This document shows, one piece after another, positions 35,431 to 46,003 of a DNA stretch of 64,000 nucleotides. This stretch comes from Muricea muricata (taxonomy: Eukaryota; Cnidaria; Anthozoa; Malacalcyonacea; Plexauridae), in contig OY979716.1 in assembly GCA_963855995.1 (NCBI GenBank), forward strand, positions 88,381,369 through 88,445,368. Direction: 5' to 3'. Within the stretch, counting starts at the first letter, position 1. Every line of letters starts with the position of its first letter. The translations under genes and the position numbers were made by a program. The notes beneath the pieces are model-generated. The model had not been told where the DNA came from. It did no database searches and saw nothing but the letters and a program-made list of their open reading frames with translations.

Positions 35431-35619
35431 TTTGAAAACAGGAAAATGATGAAGCACACATATACTGAAATATAATTGGCTAGGGACCATTTTCGCCGCA
35501 GCGAAAATAATTAGAGATTTTTTGTTGCTCATGCCATGAACATATAACAATATACGAATCCGCAACGTTGACAAAATTCGCTTCGCGCGAGAAAATTCGC
35601 AAGTGGAAATCAGGCTTTA

Positions 35620-35899
35620 GGATGCATAGTTATCAATTGCAGAAGGGGTGCCCAAGTTTGTCACCACCAGTCACGATCTTTTGGTTAAACGACTTCACTA
35701 AATATCTCATATATCTTTTGCATTGATCTTCCTTCACTTTTTCATGGGTTTAATTATAATAATTGTGCACTTTTCCACATAACAAATTGTAATCACGTAG
35801 TACACAAACATGTGGGGGTGCTGCAGTGTACTGATATCAGTAATATATCAATCTCTTTTTGCTCAATTGATTAAATATCTATCACAAATGTTCACCTTT
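35620..35899. other. Short intergenic stretch
   Basis: Between the Harbinger B end and the minus-strand gene fragment; nothing recognised. Confidence 0.4.
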
Positions 35900-36690
35900 T
35901 TGTCCTTTTTAAACACGACGAATTCTCAAAATTGGAATTTGGTCAGAAGATTCTGAATCACCGACAATGTTAACTGAATACATAGAAATCTGTTCATAAC
36001 ACGGCTTGTGTTCTTGTTGGAGGATTTGGGCAGTTTTTTATTCCATTTTGACTGGGAAGCTATTCCATATCCTTTACACAACAATTGTAATTCCTTCTTC
36101 TTGTACAGTGAAACTAGTCCGTCTGCTTTCACTTCCTGAACAAGACATAGCAACTTAGTGTGGGACACTTTCTTTCCGGGACTTCTGTCTTGGCCAATTG
36201 CAGCCAGATGCACTTTCATTTGCCTTTTCCTCAACTAAATATGTGTAACTATCCAGTTAACATTGATTTTGTAGAAATTACTTTTGTGATTTTTGGAGTG
36301 CTTTACATATGGCCCATCCACCAATATAACATATTTTCCCTTTTCCATCAGGACCCATGTTACAAACATCAAACAATATTGGGCAAGCTTCTTCTTTTCG
36401 CACCATGTTGCCTAGCTCGTTAGCAAATAACTGAAATAAATGGAACACCAACTGCGATCCAACTGTTTGTTGTCCATCATCTAATTCCGACCAGGAATTC
36501 ACTGAAAAGGCACTTATCAAGTCACTCCGATATTTATTGGTGAGAAATAGTTGATGCATTTTGGCAGTTGCATAAGTAAAGTACAATTCATCATGTGTAC
36601 TGATTCGCCATTTTCCGAAATGTATGACTCAAAGAGCGTGAATAATCGAATCCAAATGATACGAGCTAGTAAGTCGAAAATATCTAGATG
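35900..36690 (-). pseudogene. C-terminal part of the split PIF1-like helicase gene
   Basis: Minus-strand pieces directly behind the integrase/HECT insertion: HLDIFDLLARIIWIRLFTLF follows the insertion site, then VGSQLVFHLFQLFANELGNM, GKGKICYIGGWAICKALQKS and, after a break, VSHTKLLCLVQEVKADGLVS and LYKKKELQLLCKGYGIASQS. The last resembles a SAP-like helix-loop-helix; the YIGGW stretch I cannot assign. Reading direction, position and the 6-bp duplication at the insertion make it the continuation of the 43273-43963 piece, but I do not know this C-terminal extension from PIF1 relatives. Confidence 0.5.
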
Positions 36691-36696
36691 ATCGAT

Positions 36697-37023
36697 TATG
36701 CCTGCCCATTTGTTGCAATATTCAATAAAAAAATATTCATTTAAATTTAATCTGTTATACATTTAATAAAGTTATATTCATTCAATTCAATCTTTCATAC
36801 CCATTCAATTCAATATTTTGACAAAATGTTCATTCAATTTAATAATGTAAATGTATTCAATTTAATCCTATATTGAACAATATTTTATACAAAAATGTAC
36901 ATTTAATGAAATTTATTCATTTAATACAACAATTAATTATTCAATTTAATAAGTGTGAGTAAAACAAAATATTTATTCAATTTAAAAACCATTTAATGTT
37001 TGAAGACTGGGCCGAGCGCTCGG
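36697..37023 (+). repeat. Left TIR of the integrase/HECT transposon
   Basis: About 327 bp, inverse of 42963-43266 apart from small gaps. Composed of irregular ATTCAATTTAAT and TATTCATTTAAT motifs, ending inside at GGGCCGAGCGCTCGGG, a GC-rich palindrome next to the gene starts. Confidence 0.88.
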
Positions 37024-37080
37024 GCTAGAGCAGTGAACTGGGCTAACTGAGTGAAACTGAAACTACTGATAAGCTCTAAT

Positions 37081-38552
37081 ATGGCTGACGAAAGTGAGAC
37101 TGGGCTTGCGGAAAACGAAGTAAACAAAAATCCCTATCTGGCTGGTTTTAGCTGCTATGACTTCTTCACGAAGTTTTAACTAGAACAGAAGTGATTGTGG
37201 ACGGAATACAAGCAAATGGAAATGACAGGGGTATTCTCAACGAGCACTTTTCCACACATTTAAACTTGTTAGATACAACTGTCAAATGGTTGGGCAGTTA
37301 ATGTGTATTGTTGATGATCAGGATAAAGGTTTGCTAGAGGATTTGCAGTCTGTTTTTCTTAAGCTTTATGAAAAACTTTGGAGTCATCAACTAAGGTCAC
37401 AATCTACTCATCTCTCAGCTTTTCCAATTTTAATTGATCAAACTGGAAGGCCAGGGAGGCCACCATATGCCATTGCAAGCGAGTTTTTGGAGGAGCTGAG
37501 AAGTTTGGGTTTTGCCTGGACAAAAATTGCTGCTATGTTTAAGGAATCCCATTGGACAATAATGCGACGTGTTAGAGATTATGGCTTACAAAACTTAGCA
37601 AAATTTAGTGACATTAGTGACCAACAAGTTGATGAAATAATTACTAATTACATATCAGGGCATGGATCTACTACAGGGGAGGTTTATTTGAGAGGCCATT
37701 TTATGGCTCTAGGGTACAACATTCAAAGGAAGCGAATAAGAGAGTCTGAATAGGGTTGACCCAAGAAATACAGCTTTACGATGGGGTGCACTTGTCTCTT
37801 GCCGAAAGTATTTTGTGCCCTGGCCAAACTCGTTGTGGCACATGGACGGCCATCACTCACTCATCAGCTGGGGCTTTGTTATCCATAGGTGTATTGATGG
37901 ATACTCGAGGAGAATTAACTTCCTCCACTGTAGCACAAATAACCTTGCAACAACAGTTTTATCTTTGTTCAAAGATGCCATTCAACGCGATCGTGGCTTG
38001 TGGCCTTCGCAGATAAGAGTAGATCACAGAGTTGAAAATGTTGCAGTGTGTGATGCTATGGTTGCTATGTGAGGAAGGGGAAGTTTCATTGCAAGTTCAT
38101 CATGTAGGAATCAGCACATTGAAAGGTTATGGTGGGATATTTTTCGATATGTCTCCCACATCTTTTACTATACATTCTATGCAATGGAGCAAACAGGTTT
38201 TCTTGACTTAGAAAACCATATTCATATGTTTGTGTTACATTGGGTGTTTTTAGGAAGAATAAATTATGCCTTGCATGAGTGGATGGACAGTTTCAACAAC
38301 CATCCACTTTCAACTGAGCACAACTGGTCACCAAACCAGCTATGGATTGATGGCATGTTAAGACAAGACAATCCACTTGCTAGTGGGGAGGCTGATGATG
38401 ACCCTGATGATACAAGGTTTTATGGTGAAGATCTAGATGGACCAACACCTTTTGAAGACAGTGATAATTGGGTCCTAGTTGCTCCAGTTAATGTACCTGT
38501 AATTAATACAGAAGAGCTAGTGTTTCAACTTATTCCCGTCGGTCGGAAGTGA
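37081..38552 (+). pseudogene. DDE integrase-like transposase of the HECT transposon
   Basis: Probable start MADESETGLAENEVNKNPYL at 37081, frame breaks before 37286. A helix-turn-helix region follows (GRPGRPPYAI, LGFAWTKIAAMFKES, MRRVRDYGL). A stop at 37751 and frame changes to 37850 separate it from the catalytic core: Asp in WHMDGHHSL (about 37844), Asp in IRVDHRVENV (about 38021) and Glu in NQHIERLWWDI (38120), spaced as in D,D35E integrases. WVFLGRINYALHEWMDSFNN and the acidic end (to 38552) complete it. All three catalytic residues persist despite at least three breaks. Confidence 0.85.
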
Positions 38553-40137
38553 ATAAAATGCCACTAAAATCTAATTTTTTTTCGCTGTGTAAGCCCCTAA
38601 GAAATGAATCAAGTATCATTGTATTCCTCACATAAAAAGCTTTCGATTGAGGGGTTAATATTATTGTCAAACGCTATACTTGCAAATATATTTAAGATTT
38701 GATCAGAAACTTACCGTCATTAACTCGAGTTATGGGAAAATTACACTGATTCTGTGAAACATCTTCCAATGGTTATTAGCTAGGAATAAGGCTTATATTC
38801 AAGCGCTTTTGTACTGAAAATTTCGTTTGAATATGCCAAATAGAAGCTTATTTACAAGCATTTTTATGTCAGGAATAGCTCTTGATCTTTGACCTATTAC
38901 CAAATTTGGCTTATATTTAGTTATGCAATAGTCAGAATCACGTGAAATACATGTTATATGGGGTAAATTGACCGGTAGAATCGATTGCCGGTGTGTTTGA
39001 GTGTCTAGGGGTCATTGTTCGTATAGTTTGGGTCACAAAACATTTTACTTCGGGTTTTCTTGCTACAATAAAATGCGTCTTTATTCTGAGCAAATTGTGT
39101 GCGTATAGTTACAAAATATAAATCACTAAAAAGAGCTTTTCAAGGCGATTCTGCTGGTACAATTGCCAAGAAGTAAATCCTAGAAGAATTGGAGATATTT
39201 TCAATCAAAGGTGACTGTTTACAATGTATGTTTATTGACAATGCAATTTATAACATTTTACAATATATCAAATTTCATATACTCTAAACGGCCATAAATC
39301 GGCTGCATTGCACTGTATCAAAAATCTAAAAAGATACTCTAATAGATCTTTATATGCTGATTCCAATGGTGGTGTTTTCTTTTGCCTTGCGTAAAAGCCG
39401 AGCTATGCCACGGCAAAGTCATCGTTCACCTGTGTACAAAGTACAAGAGTGCCCACGGGGAGGAGTTAAAGCTCTCACCATGTTTTGGAATTGACATATT
39501 CACTGAGGCCCTAACATTTGTAGTATGGCTGGTAGAGAATGAGCAAAGTAGATAATGTGTACAACATTCCATTTTAGGAATTTGTTACTTTAATTTCAAA
39601 CTTGGTTGGTATTTAAATGTCAAATTAAGCTATTTAGTAATGGTATGACATGATCAGGGAAGATGGGAATGGTATATGCTGTTAGATGCACACATTACTA
39701 TCAATGGCTTTCATATTTCCAAGTTAGTGCCAACAAATCAAATTTTTACCTAGCTATGCTGCAGCCAAAATGTGGCTTTTAAAACTTTTGTCCAATGCTC
39801 AAAAGACATGATTAAGCAGCATATTTGATTACTTGTTTTGTACTATATTTTTATGTTGTTGAATATTGTGTATCCCCAACCATTGCACTAAAGACCATTA
39901 CTAATGCTTGTAAAGTAAATATACTTTTAAACCTAAACTGAAACCTTGATGTAGTTATGTTCTGCATGTCTAACACAGGCTACTCCACTACATATTAATG
40001 AAAGTAAAAACAACCTTTAACATCTAAATGTCAAATGACTAATCTAAATTAGCCATTCAATTTTAATTATTGTACTCAAGTCAGCATTATAGTTGTAGGC
40101 AATAAGCAACTTCTAAATTATAAAATGCCTTTTTAAG
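38553..40137. other. Noncoding centre of the integrase/HECT transposon
   Basis: About 1.6 kb between the two convergent genes. AT-rich, no open frame of note and no repeat matched elsewhere in the window. Confidence 0.5.
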
Positions 40138-42903
40138 CTACCGTCTTCTAAAATAGCTACTGAGGAATGCAAAATCATTAAGTTCAAAAATCAAAATCAA
40201 AAGTGCAAAATCAAAAAGTGCATCTTCTGGAGGCAACTGCAGACAGTGCATTCCTCTTGGTAGTTTTAAGATGTTAGTACATGTGTGAGATGTGGGAAAA
40301 AAATCTTTAAATATTTGCTTCTTTACACCTGGCTCATTACTGTCTTCTTTTACAACAACCTGCAAATTATAATTTTAAACAACCTTAACACTCAGATGCA
40401 GGGAGAGGAAGTGTGATGTACATTTCCAGGTTAATTTATGAATGGCTCAAAAAGTGAAATCAATCAATTAGTATGGTACCTAATTATTTTGGATTGCAAG
40501 TGTTTTTGTTTTTCACAAGTTTGATACATATAGAATAGTGCTGTGCACCGGAGCCGGAGTTTTGCCCTATTTTTCCAAAGCCGGAGCTGGAGCCGGAGTT
40601 TGATCACCTTCGGCAGCACTTATTTGTGCTGCAAATTTCTATCATAAATCAACAAAAAAACTAACTTCATCGACGAAAAAGTAAATACAGCCTAATACGG
40701 CTTGCCACAAACATACAAATTATAATTATAGTATTTTATGTTATTTTTGTAACTGTGAAGTCCGCACGATGATAAAGTGCGTGAAAATTTTACTTGAAAA
40801 TTTCATCAAATGCTGCAACACTATGCCATAGGCTCTATGCTTACAATTGTCAACATGAAAGCTCGAATATGTGTTTTTAAGAATAACCCAAAACATTACT
40901 ATTAACTGTATGTTTTTCCAGAAGAGAAAATGTGTCTCGTTTTGCAAATCATACAATACCATGCATCATGCATATTACAAAATGTTAATGCGAAGAATGC
41001 GAAGTGTTAAATGAAAAACAAAGATGGTGTTTCCACTTTAAACTGTAAAAATTTCCAATTTTGACAAATTTGCACACAAGCTTAAAATTTTCTGCCAGAG
41101 TCGAAGCTGAAAAAGCCGGAGTTTGCACAGCTCTAATATGCAACAACCTTGATTCATAAATACAGTTTCAAAATAACCAACTCATACCTGATTTTGAGAT
41201 TCCCTTTCTTCACTGTTACACCAAGGCTCCCTTGATGCACAAGTGACTTCAATAAATTCAATGGATGGAGAAAGAGCAAAACCAAGAAGGGGCTCTTCAC
41301 TTGCACAAGTTGTAAACTCCAGAATATTCTCTAACTTTGTTACTCTACGACCGCTAGCCACTTCTCGAACATACTTGACAAAACAAGCATAAACAATTTT
41401 CTCATACTTTAGCGCGTTTGATCCTTTTTCAGAAAATTTGGGTGTCAGAAGTTGTAGTAACTTTTTACAGATAACTTAGCATTTACAGACGGTCTAAAGA
41501 GATCCAGTAATTGCGTTAACTTTCTGCCAGCTGCATGAATTCCGAGACTATCCAGACCTTTCTGTAGGCTGGAAATGCATGGATGTGTGCTTGGATATGG
41601 AACTGCAAAAATATTCTGCAAAGCTGTTTCTGGAAAGTAAACAGGTAATTGCCCATTTTGAAGAAGGGCTATTGCTGCCATTTGGCCAACATAAAAAAAG
41701 TCACTTGCCAGATGCTCTTTGAGACCTCGTTCAAAATACTTTAGTTGTATTTTCTGATTACAAAGTCTAATCCATTCTTTTCTTGGGCCTCCCTTGTCTT
41801 CATCTTCCTCACCATAGAACTGAACTTCAAAAGTGATTCTTGAATCTTTCACATCTTTTAATTCAGAAAATGTTGTTTCTAGAACATTATCTCAATCTGC
41901 TGAAATATAATTAGTGTCCCCGCTTAGTTTGGAAGATTCATCACTAACATCTAGGTCACGACCCGACAAAATCTTGCCCTGCAAAAATCTTAACATTTCT
42001 GTTGGATCATTAGCGGAGGCTGGCATTTCATCAAATACTTGTGTGAAAAATGGTGACAATTCAATTTCTGGATCTGCTGGTCTAACTTTCTGCACAGGTT
42101 GATCATTCTCAAGTAGGGTTCATCTAACAGATGTACCATCTGGTATAACGTTGCAACCATTTTGTGTACTTATTAGATCAATTGAGGTTGTTGGTGAATT
42201 AAATGGATTGGGTAATTCTAAGGTACCACATGGATATTCAGCCACATCTTCTTTAACTTGAAGAATTTCGTATAAGAGACCTTGCCCAGCCAATTTTTTT
42301 CACTACAGTGTAATCATACTTGGTTCCTTTTCCCATTTAAAGAACAGAAATTTTCTTTTGAACAACTTTGACAAATTCAAAGTCACGACTTTCAATCATG
42401 GGATATCTTGTTTTTAAAGATGAAACAATTTTTTCTCTTATTACTTTCTCAGTGTCAGAAGCTGTTAAAGTAACAATACCTCGGTTGATAAATGGTCCTT
42501 TCTTAAGTTATCTTCTTCCTCACCATCACTGTCTACATCAGGTGCATGAAGTAAAGCAAATTCAAACGGCTTTTTCTCTAAACTTTGAGCTGTTTTTACC
42601 TTTTTGCTGAAAGTTGAGCCTTTTGAAGATGACTTCCCGGCTGCAGCTCGCAGGCGTTTGTTTTTATTAAGACGTTTGTACAAGCCAGCATTCGAACTGG
42701 TGGCCATCATCGATTTAGCTTGTTCTACAGTATCATGTATCTCTGGTACAATAGTAGCTGCTGACGTTCCAGGCGAATTACCACTGGTAGCTGTTGAGCT
42801 AGATCCGGTTTCAGACAAATTTTCGTTTACCGAGAGCAACATGGTGGACGCTTGCTGAAGCAATTCAGCAGCCTTTGTTATCGTTTGATTTCCCCTTGCG
42901 GCC
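40138..42903 (-). pseudogene. HECT-domain ubiquitin ligase carried by the transposon
   Basis: Start chosen at MAARGNQTITKAAELLQQAS (42903). A Ser/Thr-rich, then acidic region (DSDGEEEDN) leads, after frame breaks near 42480-41890, to the HECT N-lobe: RITFEVQFYGEEDEDKGGPR, with FFYVGQMAAIALLQNGQLPV. A one-base loss in an A-run at about 41455 shifts the frame, and the exon ends at a donor (CAG|GTATGA, 41188). After the intron (40360-41187) the last exon has DFFPTSHTCTNILKLPRG, the HECT C-lobe with the catalytic Cys (codon 40279-40281). HECT ligases form a thioester with ubiquitin at this Cys. The resemblance to G2E3-like proteins is from memory. Confidence 0.82.
40536..41135. mobile_element. 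600-bp hAT-type MITE in the HECT intron
   Basis: Ends TAGTGCTGTGCACCGGAGCC (left) and TAGAGCTGTGCAAACTCCGG (right, inverse), flanked by ATATAGAA (40528-40535) and ATATGCAA (41136-41143), 6 of 8 matching. No coding capacity. Confidence 0.7.
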
Positions 42904-42962
42904 ATGTTGGATAATAATGGCGGTAAACTTGCACTAAATTCAATACGTCTGGCAGCGCTAAC

Positions 42963-43266
42963 CGAGCACTCGGCCGAGTCTTCAAACATTAAATGGTTTT
43001 TAAATTGAATAAATATTTTATTTACTCACACTTATTAAATTGAATAATTAATTGTTGTATTAAATGGATAAATTTCTTTAAATGTACATTTTTGTATAAA
43101 ATATTGTTTAATATAGGATTAAATTGAATACATTTACATAATTAAATTGAATGAACATTTTATGTCGAGATATTGAATTGAACGAATTTAACTTTATTAA
43201 AGGTATAACAGATTAAATTTAAATGAATATTTTTTTATTGAATATTGCAACAAATGGGCAGGCATA
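42963..43266 (-). repeat. Right TIR of the integrase/HECT transposon
   Basis: Inverse of 36697-37023. The 5' leader of the HECT gene lies in it, so its promoter is probably within the repeat, as is that of the integrase gene in the other copy. Confidence 0.88.
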
Positions 43267-43272
43267 ATTGAT

Positions 43273-43963
43273 TCCATACGCTGCTGCCGCTTTAATTGAT
43301 TCGCTGTACTGACCATTCGGGATGTCAATTTGAGATTCCAAGAATTCTCTAACCGAGAAACGTTGTGGCAACACAGTTAATTGTTCCTGAAAATCAGCAC
43401 ATATGCACACGAAAACATCGTCCAGATTGGCTGGAACTCCAGTGGTTGATTCATAAAACTCCCTAGCGATTATTTCACCATCACTTTGAGCAATAATAAC
43501 TCCTTCTTCATTGTTTTCATCTGACTCGTTATACTGACTTTCACATTTAAACATTTCGGGATCCAATTCTTTATTCTTACAACACAAAAACGTTTGTTCC
43601 AGTATACTATCTCACTTGCATCATAAGCTGTAACTGTTTTCAATTTTGTCGTAAAAGGAATGAGAAATCTAATCTTGAAATTTATCACTTGAAGTGACGC
43701 CTCGTTCCTGACTCGCAACAAGGCTACATAGGTCTGGCCGAGAAAAAATTCCTGAGTGCAATGAACAACTGCTGCATTAAGAGTTAGGCCTTGGGCTTTG
43801 TAGACTCTTATTGCATAACAAGGCCTTAATGGGAACTGTATCCAAGTTCCAATCACATTGCCTTTGGAATCATACTTACTTTATGTCTTTCACTGGATCT
43901 TAACAGTTCCAATCGTTGGGAAACTGACAAGCAATTGATCTTCACCATTTTCAGGATCTATCC
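43273..43963 (-). pseudogene. Middle part of the split PIF1-like helicase gene
   Basis: Reads, on the minus strand from the 9-bp duplication, IDPENGEDQLLVSFPTIGTV, then two stops, FPLRPCYAIRVYKAQGLTLN (helicase motif V/VI region, the usual HKSQGLTL) and FFLGQTYVALLRVRNEASLQ (motif VI; Arg conserved, AL-L where relatives have ALSR). A frameshift at about 43590 leads to an acidic segment and REFLESQIDIPNG, ending at the integrase/HECT insertion. The match of its start to the end of the 51399-52320 piece proves the split. Confidence 0.85.
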
Positions 43964-44031
43964 CAACCTCGTACCCAGGTCATTGTGTTTAATCTTGTGT
44001 ACGCGTGAGGGACCCTGGCAAACTCTGATGC

Positions 44032-45734
44032 CGTTACGTCACAAATCTTGCAGATTATGCAATTTGCAACTTTATGTCGAGGGGGGCGATGGCTATTGTT
44101 AGGAAGGACAAACAACTTTGCAATCGTGAAGCAAATAAATTCGTATTAAATAGTACATAAAAGATATGTAAACACGATTATTCATATAACACGATTATTC
44201 ATATAATGTTTACCCAGTGGCAGCAGGAGTCCAAACAAAGAAAAGGTGAAAATTATATGAATAAAATTTTACAATTAAAGTGGCGATAATTTTGTGCATG
44301 TTCATAATGATATATTAAATGTATGAGATCTAAAGTGCTATTAATATTGATTCTTGTTGGATAAGAGGACAACTTTAAGAACCTGACAGAATTCAACGTA
44401 TAAGTTTCATGTATTTAAAATTGGCATGAGTTCAGTGCAAAAATTGTGTTAATATTAAAAATTGCTGTGAATTCAATCTAAAAATTGTATGTATTTAAAA
44501 TTCTTAATTTTGGCAGTCTATGTAAATGTATCTTTGAGAGATTTAAATATATAATTCATGATCATAAAACTATGATGTTTGTACAGTTATGTGTCAGCAA
44601 AATCCTGATTAGGCCTGATATAGTTACTTAATATGTTAACAGATTGGCAGCAATTAAACTTGCCAGCTGTTTCAACCCCCCTTTCCATCACAGACCAGTG
44701 GTTGCACCAGTCGGTATAAACCTCTGCTCCCCCAACATAAGGGAGATTAGAAATCATTTGGTTTCTTATTGATCTAATTCACCAACGAGAAGACAAGGAG
44801 CTGACTAATCCCAACTAATCCTGGAAAAGCCCACGTTGGGGGAAGAGAGTTTTGCAATGACTAATATACATATTAGACTAATTGCAGATTTATACACATG
44901 CATGCTTTGCCATTTAACAGCTGACCAATGCAGCTTGGCATGGTATAAAGTAAGTTTTCATTCCAAATATTCTGCAACTGCACATTCTAAGCTAGATAAC
45001 ACTCTTAACTACTTTAGTAGACAAGTTCACAAATGACAAACAAAATCTATGTTATCAGTCATGCTTTGCTCAATGTGATCATCCCAGCTCAAAAAGTTGA
45101 ACACTGCAAAGATAGGGGGCAGGGGAATTAATAAACAAGTACTATGTGAAAAATTAAAACTACATTTGGAATCAAATAACCAAATATTTGCTTATTTATG
45201 ACTCAGACAATAATGCACCAATATTTCCTTATTTATAACTTAGTATTGGCCTCTTGATCCTCCCTCCCTGACCCCATGCAGCTGTTACAAAAATTACGCC
45301 AAAAATATTGTCCACAGATCATTGGAAAACATTAAATATGATATACCTCAATATAACACATTGTGGACCCTGATAAACTATGGCTGCCAGATTAAAAATA
45401 ATCCAAACATCATGGATTATTTGGCAACCTTACCATTCAGCAACGGCATTTTGGGCATAGAGATTATAAATAACATTGTGTTATTTACACTCTTTATGAT
45501 ACTGGGTAGAAAATAAAGAATATTTCACCAATATTCAAGGGTTTTTTTAAAATTGAAAGTCAACTGTTTAAAATGATTTTTATTGAGTGTGTCATTTTAA
45601 ATTTGAAGCATTACATTTGATAGTGATACGATTTATCGAATTGTGATGTCATTTGTAATCATTTAGTTTATTTAGAAATTCATTCATTTTAGTACTAGTG
45701 TATCAAAGAGTTTTAACTCAATTGTTAAAATATA
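44032..45734. other. Left interior of the 7.4-kb element
   Basis: AT-rich, no gene. A short inverted pair CTCCCCCAAC (about 44728) and GTTGGGGGAAG (about 44834) may mark a tiny MITE; no duplication was found. Confidence 0.4.
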
Positions 45735-45739
45735 TCTGC

Positions 45740-45868
45740 TGTTATATTATCGTCTAATGTACTTTTAGTGTATGTGTTTTAAGGTCATTTGGTGTATGTG
45801 TTTTAAGGTTTATGGGTCTTTTGGCGCCATATACTCGGATTGTTGTTGTTAAATATACATACAGAACA
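45740..45868 (+). repeat. Gypsy 5' LTR
   Basis: 129 bp. Contains two direct copies of GTGTATGTGTTTTAAGG. Identical by eye to the 3' LTR. Confidence 0.95.
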
Positions 45869-46003
45869 TGGTGTCAAATAGTGGGATTTTAGTATTCAAA
45901 TCACTCTAAAATCACTTTAAAAGGATTCCTACAAAGAACAGAATTGCTTATCGGTGTATCACTCTGTTCTGCCTTCTATATTTATTGATTCTCGGCATTC
46001 TCT

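Larger units (their letters stand above)
29305..35616. mobile_element. PIF/Harbinger transposon B, split by a hAT element
   Basis: TIRs AGCCCGATTTCCA (left) and AGCCTGATTTCCA (right, inverse), followed by a shared TTTTYTCGCGCGAAGC-like stretch, flanked by the 3-bp duplication TTA (29302-29304 and 35617-35619). It carries a HARBI1-like transposase on the plus strand and a MADF-domain protein on the minus strand. A second hAT (30382-33411) lies within the transposase. Net of that insertion the element is about 3.3 kb. Confidence 0.9.
36697..43266. mobile_element. Integrase/HECT DNA transposon (IS3EU-like)
   Basis: A 6.6-kb element with ~300-bp terminal inverted repeats (36697-37023 and 42963-43266) full of ATTCAATTTAAT motifs. 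It starts TATGCCTGCCCATTTG and is flanked by a 6-bp duplication ATCGAT (36691-36696) / ATTGAT (43267-43272). A plus-strand gene encodes a DDE integrase-like transposase; a convergent minus-strand gene encodes a HECT ubiquitin ligase. The integrase type (WHMDGHHSLISWGFV) occurs in many animal genomes, and I associate it with the IS3EU superfamily from memory. Both genes have frame breaks. A hAT MITE sits in the HECT intron. Confidence 0.8.

Noticed and set aside
42465-42989. HECT gene start at the upstream methionine (42989)
   Set aside because: That part lies within the TIR's GC palindrome region; MAARGNQT at 42903 is a better start and resembles the start of the fragment at 4798.
45322-45516. 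Small frame inside the 7.4-kb element as a gene
   Set aside because: Short, AT-rich, no motif; partly made of the GATTATTTGG repeat text.
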